Source: Bacteroidaceae bacterium
GTDB taxonomy: Bacteria; Bacteroidota; Bacteroidia; Bacteroidales; Bacteroidaceae
Direction of reading: 5' to 3'
Length of the DNA stretch: 42,565 bases
Assembly: GCA_016284045.1 (NCBI GenBank)
Contig: JAEEOB010000213.1
Coordinates: 1-42,565 of the forward strand
Made by a program: the position numbers and the translations under genes. Under the pieces are notes generated by a model, which was not told the origin of the DNA, did not search any database, and saw nothing but the letters and a program-made list of their open reading frames with translations. Each line of letters starts with the position of its first letter. Position 1 is the first letter of the stretch. Of this stretch, positions 7,073 to 16,700 are shown piece by piece.

Positions 7073-10000
7073 ATGATGACTAACCAAATCAAAAGAAAGC
7101 TGTTCTCACTGGCTTTCTGCATTGTTTTTCATACACTATACGCACTTGCTGCTCCTGTGAACCAGATGATCAGCAACTACCTTACTGTGGATGACGGGCT
7201 CACATCCAACAAGGTTTATGATATTCTTCAAGACAACGACGGATACATCTGGCTTGGCACCGCCTACGGCCTATGCCGATACGACGGTTATACATTCAAC
7301 AACCACTATTTCCTTGGCTACGGAGATTACATCCAGCAGGCAAACCTGGGCAACCTGTTTGCCGACCCTTCCCACAATCTGCTGTGGATTAGGACTGCTA
7401 TCTACACCTACGCCTGTTATGACCTGGCACATAAGCAATTTGTCAACTTTGCAGGAGAGCACGATATCCACAAAAGCTACCGGCGCTGTATGTTCACAAA
7501 AAGCGGCTTCTGGATGTACGACGACACACAAATCCGACAAGTGTTGTTCATGGACGGTAAATTCGACTGCCACGACTTTCAGCAGGATGACGGCAGTTTC
7601 CCCCACGAGAAAATCATACGCCTAGTGGAAGACTCCATCGGCAACATCTGGGTAATCACCGAACAAAACGTGTTTACCGTAGGCTCAGACCATAAATTGG
7701 AGAAAGTGATTGATGGCATTCCCGTGAGCCGTGGCTGCGCTTGGGGCAATCAGACCTATTTCCTGACGAAAGATAACCGTGTGCTGGTGTATGGTACGGA
7801 CAAACAAAAAAAACAGATACTGACGATTCCTCTTGAGCTGGCTAAAGTGGGGTCACAGAACGGTAATTTCATCTGGCAGGACAAATGGGTGATATTCACT
7901 GAGAACAAGACTCTGTTGATGGACTTCAAGACACAATCATTCTCAACCCCCCCAGACTGCCAGATGGGCAATAACGCGATTGTGCTCGACGAGTTCGATG
8001 GGAACAGTTGCGTGTCGGGTGGCGGTACACTCTTCATCTTTCCTTCAAAAGGCAATGTGAAACGCCTGGATCTGATGAACGACCTGAATATCACAACGGG
8101 ACGTAACCGAAAGTTCACCACCACCAAAGGATCCGACGGCAAATTCTATATCGCCTCTTACGGCAGCGGACTGTTTGTATATGACCCTGTGACAGACAGT
8201 CTGGAGCAGCACAAACAATCTGACTCCCGTCCACTCATCGCCACAGACTATCTGTTAGACATCATGTTCGACCAGTCAGGCTCTCTGTGGGTGAGTCAGG
8301 AAGATGCCGGCGTGGCATGCATACATATCACTGAAAAAATAGAAGAGGGGTATCTGCGTCCGGAACCCCAGAATCCAAACAATGCTGCCAATCACATTTA
8401 TATGCTCTACCGTAAAGAGAACGGTGAAGTGATGGTGAGCACCAGAGACAACAAACTTTATTCATTGACTCCCACAAACGGTGTGTTTCACCTGGAAAAC
8501 ACCTTCAAATCCAGTCCTTTTTCCTATATCGACGACAAGGACGGACACATCTGGGTAGGCACCCGCAACAACGGACTGTTTATCGACGGTCAGCAATACA
8601 CCCGCTTAGACTCACTTCATTTTTTTCCAGCAGTGGCAGTCTATGACCTGGCAGTTGACAAAAAAAACCGCATTTGGGTGGCTACATGGGAGCACGGACT
8701 GTTCCTGACCAGTTATCCCATTGGCGGACAACTGAAACTGACACAGTTTCTGAACACCGACATGAACGAGAACCGCATCAACGACATAGACATAGACCAA
8801 AACGGACGGATGTGGATAGCCACATATAACGGGCTCTATTCGGTGGACACAAACAAGGAGAAAATCACTGCAGAAGATTTTCTTTGCTACAACATCCACA
8901 ATAAGCTGCTTCCAATCAACGAAATCCATTGTATGACTGTGGCAAGCGACGGCACCCTGTGGATAGGCGGTATGGGCACCGGTGCGCTCCACCTGAACGT
9001 GAAAAACGTGAAGAAACCCGTGGTCGATGCCATCGGCACGAAGCAGGGTCTCCCCAATTATAATATCTACTCGATAGAAGAGGACGATGACGGGAATATA
9101 TGGATAGCCACAGAAGGTAAACTTGCCAGGCTGAGCAAGCAGAGCGGCAGCATCGACGTGTACCGGCTTGGCGATGATATACAGAGCAGTCTCTATTCCC
9201 ACAACTGCGCATTACGTCTAGACAACGGAAAGTTGCTTTTCGGAACCGCCAATGGCGTGGTGGTGGTCAATCCCAAAGCCGTCGGCAACAAAAAAATCAC
9301 TGTCCACTCAGTCACCACGACTGGTGTGGCTGTGAACGGGACACTCATCTCACAGGGAGAAAAGTGGTCGGACTATTACGATGGTCAGCAACTGAACCTT
9401 GCCCATAGCCAAAACACCCTGAAATTCTTTTTCTCTAATTTCGACTACGACAATATCCAGTCATCGATGTACCAGTATTACCTGGAAGGTTTCGAGAAAA
9501 GTTGGAATGAGGCTACCATTGAGAGCAGTGCAGAATACGGCAACCTGCCTCCCGGACACTACACGTTCCACCTTCGTAGCGTGAACGGCAGGCTTGCTGA
9601 CAGCCAGGAGACAACTCTCGACATCCGGATACACCAGCCCTGGTGGAACTCATGGTGGGCATGGATGCTCTATCTCGCACTCGCCGCAGCTGCCACCTAT
9701 TATATTTACAAAAACTGGCGTGAGCGGTTCAACCTGCATCAGCAGATGAAACTAGAGAAACAGCTGACAAAATTCAGAATCGACTTCTTCACCCATGTGG
9801 CTCACGAATTCCGCACCCCGCTTTCTATTATCACGGGTGCCGCCTCCAAGATGTCGGAGAGCAATCCACAAAGCGTAACGAAAAAAACGGTCCAGACAGT
9901 GAAACGAGGCTCACGGCGGCTCTCTCAGCTTGTCAATCAGCTGCTTGAATTCCAGAAAGTGAATACGGAGAGCCTGCGTCTGCGTGTGGAGGAAAGTGAT

Positions 10001-11320
10001 ATCGTAGGTTTTATCCGCGACATATTCCAAGACTTCTGGAATATGGCACAGCAACGTGAGCAGAACATCACGTTTACCCCGTTCACAAAGCAATATCTGG
10101 TGGCTTTCGACAAACATATCGTTGACACGGTGGTGTATAACTTGCTCTCCAACGCAATCAAATACACTCCAGAGAAAGGAACCATATCGATGAAGCTGAC
10201 AAAAGAGGGCGAGCAGCTGCTGTTGGCCGTAGAAGACAATGGTCCGGGCATCAGCGAAGAACGTCAGCAGAAGCTCTTCCATCCGTTTATGGAAGGTGAG
10301 GTGTCGCCCGGGGGAATCGGCATCGGTCTGTACACATCCTATAAAATGGCAGAGAAACATCACGGCAGCCTGAATTACCATCAGCTCGACCATGGTTCCA
10401 AATTCACCTTCACCCTGCCTGCTGACTCTTCACCCTACACAGCCGATGACTTCAAAATCGTGGAAGCCATCGACCAAAGCGCAAAGAAAGATCGCAACCA
10501 GGAGCCAATGATCCGTGAGCTGATGCCTGTTGCGATGAACAACCACAGCGTGGTGGTGATTGAGGACGACCCCGACATGCTCGACATGATTTTGTCGGAG
10601 CTTAGTGCCTATTTCAAGACAGAGGGGTTCACAGAAGGTCAGAAAGGCTATGAGGGTGTGGTGAAAACCATACCGTCGTTAGTGCTTTGCGACGTGACCC
10701 TCGGCGACACTACAGGCTATGAGATTGTGCGCCAGATTAAAAACAACGAGCAGACCGCCCATATCCCTGTGATTATGCTTACCGGCCACGGAGGAGAGGA
10801 CTATATTATAAGAGGTTATAAGGCTGGTGCTGACGATTATATGGTGAAACCCTGCAATTTCCATGTGCTGGTTGCCCGAATGGCACAGCTGATAAAATGG
10901 GGTGAGCAGACCAAGGTTAACGCAGAAATCGTGAAAGGGGATGAAAGCAAATCCGCATTGAAAGATGACAAAACAGGAGGCAGTGCCATCCTGACAAGCC
11001 GTAGCGACAAGCTGTTTCTTGAGAAGATGCAGAGCCTGATGGAACAACATATCGACGACCCAGACTTCACGATGGACCAACTGGCTCAGCTGATGAACAT
11101 GGGGCGCACAAAATTCTACGGCAAGGCAAAGGAACTGACAGGCATGTCGCCCAACAAATATCTGCTGGCAGAACGGATGAAACTTGCAGGTAAACTATTG
11201 TATGATGGCGGTCTCACCGTGTCGGAAGTCTGCTACCGTGTGGGCATCCAGGACCTCTCCTATTTCAACAAGTGTTTCAAGACAGCATACGGGGTGACAC
11301 CAAGCAAATACGGGAAATGA
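7073..11320 (+). CDS. Hybrid two-component system sensor-regulator of the pectin locus
   Basis: One 1415-residue protein holds a whole signalling chain across the inner membrane. In order: signal peptide (1-27); Reg_prop beta-propeller blades (about 35-750, e.g. VDDGLTSNKVYDILQDNDG, GHIWVGTRNNGLF); Y_Y_Y domain (about 765-850, with YYLEGFEKSWNEA); a Trp-rich transmembrane helix (about 858-882); HisKA with phospho-acceptor His911 in HVAHEFRTPLS; HATPase with NLLSNAIKYTPE and DNGPGIS; receiver with Glu1164-Asp1165-Asp1166, phospho-acceptor Asp1207 and Lys1259; AraC-type double HTH (about 1325-1415). All key residues are present. Systems of this type bind an oligosaccharide in the periplasm and activate adjacent utilization genes. 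The position right before the rhamnogalacturonan lyases makes an RG-I fragment the likely signal (inference). Confidence 0.97.
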   Translation: MMTNQIKRKLFSLAFCIVFHTLYALAAPVNQMISNYLTVDDGLTSNKVYDILQDNDGYIWLGTAYGLCRYDGYTFNNHYFLGYGDYIQQANLGNLFADPSHNLLWIRTAIYTYACYDLAHKQFVNFAGEHDIHKSYRRCMFTKSGFWMYDDTQIRQVLFMDGKFDCHDFQQDDGSFPHEKIIRLVEDSIGNIWVITEQNVFTVGSDHKLEKVIDGIPVSRGCAWGNQTYFLTKDNRVLVYGTDKQKKQILTIPLELAKVGSQNGNFIWQDKWVIFTENKTLLMDFKTQSFSTPPDCQMGNNAIVLDEFDGNSCVSGGGTLFIFPSKGNVKRLDLMNDLNITTGRNRKFTTTKGSDGKFYIASYGSGLFVYDPVTDSLEQHKQSDSRPLIATDYLLDIMFDQSGSLWVSQEDAGVACIHITEKIEEGYLRPEPQNPNNAANHIYMLYRKENGEVMVSTRDNKLYSLTPTNGVFHLENTFKSSPFSYIDDKDGHIWVGTRNNGLFIDGQQYTRLDSLHFFPAVAVYDLAVDKKNRIWVATWEHGLFLTSYPIGGQLKLTQFLNTDMNENRINDIDIDQNGRMWIATYNGLYSVDTNKEKITAEDFLCYNIHNKLLPINEIHCMTVASDGTLWIGGMGTGALHLNVKNVKKPVVDAIGTKQGLPNYNIYSIEEDDDGNIWIATEGKLARLSKQSGSIDVYRLGDDIQSSLYSHNCALRLDNGKLLFGTANGVVVVNPKAVGNKKITVHSVTTTGVAVNGTLISQGEKWSDYYDGQQLNLAHSQNTLKFFFSNFDYDNIQSSMYQYYLEGFEKSWNEATIESSAEYGNLPPGHYTFHLRSVNGRLADSQETTLDIRIHQPWWNSWWAWMLYLALAAAATYYIYKNWRERFNLHQQMKLEKQLTKFRIDFFTHVAHEFRTPLSIITGAASKMSESNPQSVTKKTVQTVKRGSRRLSQLVNQLLEFQKVNTESLRLRVEESDIVGFIRDIFQDFWNMAQQREQNITFTPFTKQYLVAFDKHIVDTVVYNLLSNAIKYTPEKGTISMKLTKEGEQLLLAVEDNGPGISEERQQKLFHPFMEGEVSPGGIGIGLYTSYKMAEKHHGSLNYHQLDHGSKFTFTLPADSSPYTADDFKIVEAIDQSAKKDRNQEPMIRELMPVAMNNHSVVVIEDDPDMLDMILSELSAYFKTEGFTEGQKGYEGVVKTIPSLVLCDVTLGDTTGYEIVRQIKNNEQTAHIPVIMLTGHGGEDYIIRGYKAGADDYMVKPCNFHVLVARMAQLIKWGEQTKVNAEIVKGDESKSALKDDKTGGSAILTSRSDKLFLEKMQSLMEQHIDDPDFTMDQLAQLMNMGRTKFYGKAKELTGMSPNKYLLAERMKLAGKLLYDGGLTVSEVCYRVGIQDLSYFNKCFKTAYGVTPSKYGK

Positions 11321-11512
11321 ATCAGAATTAAGATTTAGCAATTTATAATTTACGTATTATTATGCTATTTCAGCATTATTAATTGTCAGGAATTATGATT
11401 GTTCTCATTTAAGAAAAATTGTACATTTGACCATATTGTTGAACAATTGTCCACTTTACATTATTTAAAATAAGGTTAATTTTGCGCAATATTTAAACGC
11501 TAACTAAGAAAA
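11321..11512 (+). promoter_or_regulatory. Promoter/operator region of the two-lyase operon
   Basis: A -7 box TAATTTTG lies at 11477-11484, with CTTTAC about 19 bases upstream as a poor -33 box. Upstream are two dyads: ATGCT-5-AGCAT (11362-11376) and ATTGTT-G-AACAAT (11435-11447), the second flanked by further ATTGT copies near 11418 and 11446. These are reasonable candidates for the binding site of the AraC domain of the neighbouring hybrid regulator, but this is a guess from symmetry. No clear terminator for the regulator gene is seen. Confidence 0.45.
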
Positions 11513-13705
11513 ATGAAAAAACTACTAAGCTTCACGATTTGCGCAATGACACTCATTGGCAGCACATCCGCACAGACCACATGCCGTGGTCCGCGCAAGA
11601 TGTGGGCATCAATTAACGCTCTCAGCAACACAACTACGAACGGCTCAGACAATCTTGCTGCCAACGGAAAGCTCTTACTCACCTGGAGAATGCTGCCAAC
11701 CGACAGTTGGGACACATCGTTCTACATCTTCAGCCAGCCGACAGCCACTCCCAACGGCGTACTCACAAGGAAAAGCAGCGAACCAATCATCAACTCCACC
11801 TGTTTTCAGATTGCCACACCTCCAACGGCCAGAACCACCTACTATCTCATCAGCGGTGACATTGAAAAGCCAAAGTCCATGATAACAAGTGCAGACCAGA
11901 AAAAAGCCATCATGGAAAAATGTCTCGACTCGATTGTTGTAGATGAACGTATTTATCAGGACAAACTGCCATATATATCCATTCCCCTGAAGGACACCCA
12001 TGAAGATGTCTGCAGAATTGACACCGTGTATTTCACTGCCAACGACGTGAGTGTGGGCGACCTCGACGGCGACGGAGAGATGGAGATTGTGGTGAAGCGG
12101 CTTCAGTCGCATGGTCCCCGTCCCGGCATGCTGTTCAGCGACGGCACGGGTGCAGACACTTCCATGAAAGCGGTTCGTCATCAGGCAATCTGGGATGCCT
12201 ACAAACTCGACGGCACCCTGCTGTGGCGGGTGATGTCGGGTCCTAACAGCCTGCTGGGCAACAGTACCTCATTTGCTGTTGCCGACTTCGACGGTGACGG
12301 CAAATGTGAGATGGCCATCCGTACCTCTGAAGGCACCGTGTTCGGCGACGGAACGGAAATCGGCGACACAAACGGTGACGGAAAGACCGATTACCGCACC
12401 TGGACCGGGGGCTGGATCGACCACTACCCTTCTCAGGGTCCGGAGTTCGTGTCGGTCATCGACGGCAGCACAGGCAAGGAACTAGCACGTGCCGACTACA
12501 TCCCCCGCGGAACGAGCGATGAATGGGGTGACGACTATTTCAAACGAGCCAATTCCCATCGCATGGGCGTGGGTTGTTTCGACGCGACAGGTCTGCCATC
12601 TATTCTTGTCGGCCGTGGCGTATATGGTAAATCCGTAATACGCGCTTACGACTACCGTGACGGTCAGCTGACCGTGAAATGGACGTTCGACACATCAAAG
12701 AGCGGCAAAGGGAAAGACGGGAAGGCCAACAGCACCTACGCCGGTCAGGGAAACCACTCGCTTAACGTTGCCGACCTCGACGGCGACGGATTCGACGAAG
12801 TGATGTACGGCTCAATGGCAGTCGATCACGATGGTATCGGACTATGGAACACCCAACTCGGACATGGCGACGCCAACCACGTGGGGAAATTTCTACCTAA
12901 CCGAGACGGGCTTCAGGTGTTCCACTGCCTGGAAACAGGAAAGACACAAATCGCCCTGCATGATGCCGCCACAGGAAAAGTCATCTGGTCGAAAGTGGCT
13001 GACAGCAACAACGACATGGGCCGGTGCATGGTTGCAGACATCGACGATAAATACCCTGGTTGTGAGTTCTGGATGTACGACTCGCACGCATTCAGCCAGT
13101 CGGGAACTGATTTGGGCTACGAGCCTTCATCCTGCAACGCCGGCATCTGGTTTAGCGGCAGTCTGAACCGTCAGCTCATCAACGAAGGCATAATCGAAGG
13201 TTACAGCGGCAACGGACGCGTGTTCACCATGTACCGCTACTCCATAGGATTCATCAACGGCACAAAGTCCAACCCCTCATGGTATGGCGACCTGCTTGGT
13301 GACTGGCGCGAGGAAGTGATTGTTCCGGACCACACCCTTCTTGAAGACATCAAGATTTTCTCCACATGGTATCCCACTAACTACAAATTCCCCTACCTGA
13401 TGAGCGACCACACTTACCTGATGTCGGCACTGAACGAGAATATCGGCTACAACCAGCCGACCAACCTTGGTTATTTCCTGGGCAGCGGTATGGACATGAG
13501 CCAGATTCCGCTCATAGACGAGCAGACTCCAGCGACACTCAAGGGTGACGTAAACGAGGACAAAACTGTTGACATCTCCGACATTGTGGCTGTAATAAAC
13601 AGCATAGCCGGAACCCAAATCTATCCGTTGTCTGACGTAAACGGGGATAATGCCACTGACATATCAGATGTCGTGGCTGTCATCAACATCATAGCGGGAC
13701 AGTGA
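11513..13705 (+). CDS. Rhamnogalacturonan lyase, PL11, with dockerin-like tail
   Basis: Cleaves the Rha-GalA alpha-1,4 bond of the rhamnogalacturonan-I backbone by beta-elimination. 730 residues: signal peptide (1-20, ending TSAQ), an N-terminal fibronectin-like segment, then the eight-bladed PL11 propeller with calcium loops DVSVGDLDGDGEMEIVVK (about 179-196), ADFDGDGKCEMAIR (about 257) and ADLDGDGFDEVMYG (about 420), and the family segment GDWREEVIVPD (about 596). Residues 674-730 hold two dockerin-like units: DVNEDKTVDISDIVAVI and DVNGDNATDISDVVAVI. The first lacks the usual Gly at loop position 6. First gene of a pair; the second lyase starts 38 bases on. Probably exported and held at the cell surface or released; the anchor is not evident. 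Confidence 0.93.
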   Translation: MKKLLSFTICAMTLIGSTSAQTTCRGPRKMWASINALSNTTTNGSDNLAANGKLLLTWRMLPTDSWDTSFYIFSQPTATPNGVLTRKSSEPIINSTCFQIATPPTARTTYYLISGDIEKPKSMITSADQKKAIMEKCLDSIVVDERIYQDKLPYISIPLKDTHEDVCRIDTVYFTANDVSVGDLDGDGEMEIVVKRLQSHGPRPGMLFSDGTGADTSMKAVRHQAIWDAYKLDGTLLWRVMSGPNSLLGNSTSFAVADFDGDGKCEMAIRTSEGTVFGDGTEIGDTNGDGKTDYRTWTGGWIDHYPSQGPEFVSVIDGSTGKELARADYIPRGTSDEWGDDYFKRANSHRMGVGCFDATGLPSILVGRGVYGKSVIRAYDYRDGQLTVKWTFDTSKSGKGKDGKANSTYAGQGNHSLNVADLDGDGFDEVMYGSMAVDHDGIGLWNTQLGHGDANHVGKFLPNRDGLQVFHCLETGKTQIALHDAATGKVIWSKVADSNNDMGRCMVADIDDKYPGCEFWMYDSHAFSQSGTDLGYEPSSCNAGIWFSGSLNRQLINEGIIEGYSGNGRVFTMYRYSIGFINGTKSNPSWYGDLLGDWREEVIVPDHTLLEDIKIFSTWYPTNYKFPYLMSDHTYLMSALNENIGYNQPTNLGYFLGSGMDMSQIPLIDEQTPATLKGDVNEDKTVDISDIVAVINSIAGTQIYPLSDVNGDNATDISDVVAVINIIAGQ
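13534..13702 (+). other. Dockerin-like module of the first lyase
   Basis: Encodes two 23-25-residue units, each with a D-x-N-x-D loop followed by a hydrophobic helix (IVAVINSIAG, VVAVINIIAG). Near-identical modules close the second lyase (18238-18411) and the 998-residue protein (40840-41011). Dockerin type I units have this plan; cohesin partners are not in the window. Confidence 0.75.
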
Positions 13706-13743
13706 AATAGCAAACAAAAAATAACTACTTAACTATAAATGAA

Positions 13744-16700
13744 ATGAAACGATTATTACTTATTTTTGTGCTCATGCACCTGGTTTGCGGTGCATTTGCA
13801 CAACGCGTGACCGACAAGGAAAACCGCGGCCTTGTGGCAGTACCGTCACGCACCAGCGGCAACTTCGTCAGCTGGAAAGTATTGGGAGAGGAGTATTACG
13901 ATGTGACTTACAACCTGTATGCCAACGGTTCGAAAATCGCGTCAAACCTGAAAAAATCCAACTACAACGACAACAACGGAAACGCCTCCACCCAATATCA
14001 GGTGGCAGCTGTTGTCAGAGGTGTGGAACAGGAGAAATGCAAAGCCGTGACCAGCTGGAGTGCAGGCTACAAGCAGATTAACCTGATTGAGCCAGTGGAT
14101 AGGAACGGGGATCCGGCAGGCAGCTACTATCAGGTGAACGATGTCAGCCTGGGCGATCTGACAGGCGACGGCATAACCGAGTTCATCATCAAACGTCCAT
14201 GCAACGATGCCACGAACACCAGCCAGAAAGTGCGGTTCAACCATCTCGACTGCTACGACATCGAAGGCAAGCGCCTATGGTGGATTGACTTGGGTCCGAA
14301 CATGATTGCCGGTCCCGACGAGCAATGGGATGCAGTGGCATACGACTGGGACGAGGACGGAAAGGCGGAAGTGCTTCTAAGATGCCAGGACGGCACAGTC
14401 ATCCATTTCGCAGACGGCACAAGCCTACAAATCGGCAACATGAATGTTGACACCCGCAACCGTCTCTTAGGCGGAAGTCAGGCATACACAAGCGCCGGAA
14501 ATGAATATCTGCTGTATCTTGAAGGAGCCACAGGAAAACCCTATCAAATCGGCCCTTCCAGTCATCCCGACTATATGGACTATCCGCTTCCCCGGTTGGA
14601 AACCTCTGAGTTCAACCAATATATCGACTGGTCAAGACAAGGTTCCTACAGCTCACAGATTGTCGCCTACGACAATGCGCTGAACAGCGCCTGGGGCGAC
14701 AGCTACGGACACCGTTCGACCAAGCACTACTGGGGCGCTCCCTACCTCGATGGTCGCCATGCCAGCATCTTCCTTGGAAGAGGAGCATACACAAGGCATA
14801 AATTCATCGCATTGGATGTGGACAAAACCACTCATAAACTCACAGAGAGATGGCGCTGGACCTGCACCAACGGCAGTTCTCCCTGGTTCGGAAACGGTTA
14901 CCACAACTTCGCTGTCGGCGATGTTGACTGGGACGGAAAAGACGAGATTATCTTCGGTTCGATGGTGATAGACGACAACGGAAAAGGACTGTCAACCACC
15001 AATTTCGGACATGGAGATGCCCAGCACTGCTCCGACTTCGACCCCTACCGTCATGGCGCAGAACAGTTTGCTTGCCTGGAGGAAGGCAGAGCCAAATTTG
15101 GATGTAACTACCGGAACGCCACCACTTCAGAAATGTATGTGAAAGTAGATGCAGGCGGTGACGACGGCAGAGCATTGATGGCCAATTTCGTGAACGATTA
15201 CCCCGGCTCCTTCGGACGTAGTGTCAACTCCGGATGGATCAGTTCAGTATCCGACAAAATCATAAGCAGCATGAACCTGATGGACTGGTCGGACCTGAAC
15301 TGCCGAATCTATTGGGACGGCGACCTCTGCGACGAATACATGGACAGCCCGGGCACAGCAAAAGCGGCAGTGGTTTATAAGCCAGGCACAGGTTCAAGAC
15401 TTGTTCAGTGCGTTGGCTCACTTGCCAACGACTCGAAAAACAATGCCGGCGCTGTGGGCGATATCCTCGGCGACTGGCGCGAGGAGCTGGTGTTGCGTTA
15501 CGGTGATAACGCCCTCGTGATTTACACCACCAACTACCCAACCAACTACCGTATCCCGACACTATGGGCAGACCACCAGTACCGCAATGCGATGGTATGG
15601 CAGTCGATGGGCTACAACCAGCCACCCCATAAGAGTTATTTCCTCGGAGAACTGGAAGGCATCACCGTGGCTCCTCCTCCATACACCATGACCGGACGGA
15701 CTGAAGTGAAAAACGGCGGCACAATCACCACAACCGACGAGCACTTGCTTGTATGTGAGTTTAACGACACAAAAATTAATATCGCAGAAGGAGCAAGCCC
15801 CTATATGGTGACGTTCAATGTGCCTTCATCGGTGGAAGGAACCGCAGAGAGCAACGCAACAGTGAAAAACACCGCAATCAACAGGAGTTACTACACTTGT
15901 GAGGTTAGCGGAGGTGCGCTGACAGGCAACACACGCGTGGTGAAACAGGGTGACGGAATTCTTACCCTTCCCGCTGTCGATATGACCTACAGCGGCGAGA
16001 CCAACATCTGGGCAGGCACCGTGAACTTCAACGGCTCGGCAGCCAACAGCAACGTGTGGGTGAACCGGTTTGGAAAGCTCTATTCCCATGCCAGTGAAGC
16101 CACATTCAAATCGCTGAAAGCCGACTATGCGTCGGTGGTCAGCCCTGGAGGCGACGATGCCATCGGCACCATCACAGCCGACTCCATCTACGTGATGGGA
16201 ATCGGCAGCCGCCTGAAACTTGACCTCTATTCAGAAGGTACAAAAAGCGACAAGATAATCACCAAGAAGCTCTCTATCGTCAAGAAAAACTGGCAATACG
16301 GCCCCGCCTACCAGATGCCAGTAATCGAAATTGTGGAGCATAAGGCAGAAGGAGCAGGAACGTTAGAGCCAGGGAAATACCTCATCGGTAACGTGGGCGA
16401 GCTGAGCGGCTCTCTTGCCAATATCAAGGTTGAAGGCCTCACGAGCCTGAAAGCCGGATTTGAGCGAGCAGAGAACGGTGACCTCTACCTTGTGCTTGGA
16501 GCTGTACGCGGTCCAAGTGAGATCGTATGGAGCGGTTTGAAATCAGGCACATGGGACTATGCCACCACAGAGAACTTCTATCTGCTGAACGATCCAGAAC
16601 AGACTCCCGACATCTTCGCCCAAGGCGATATCGTGAACTTTACAGACTCAGCAAAACTGTTCACAGTCACGCTGAAAGCTGGTGAAGAACTGCCTGCCGA

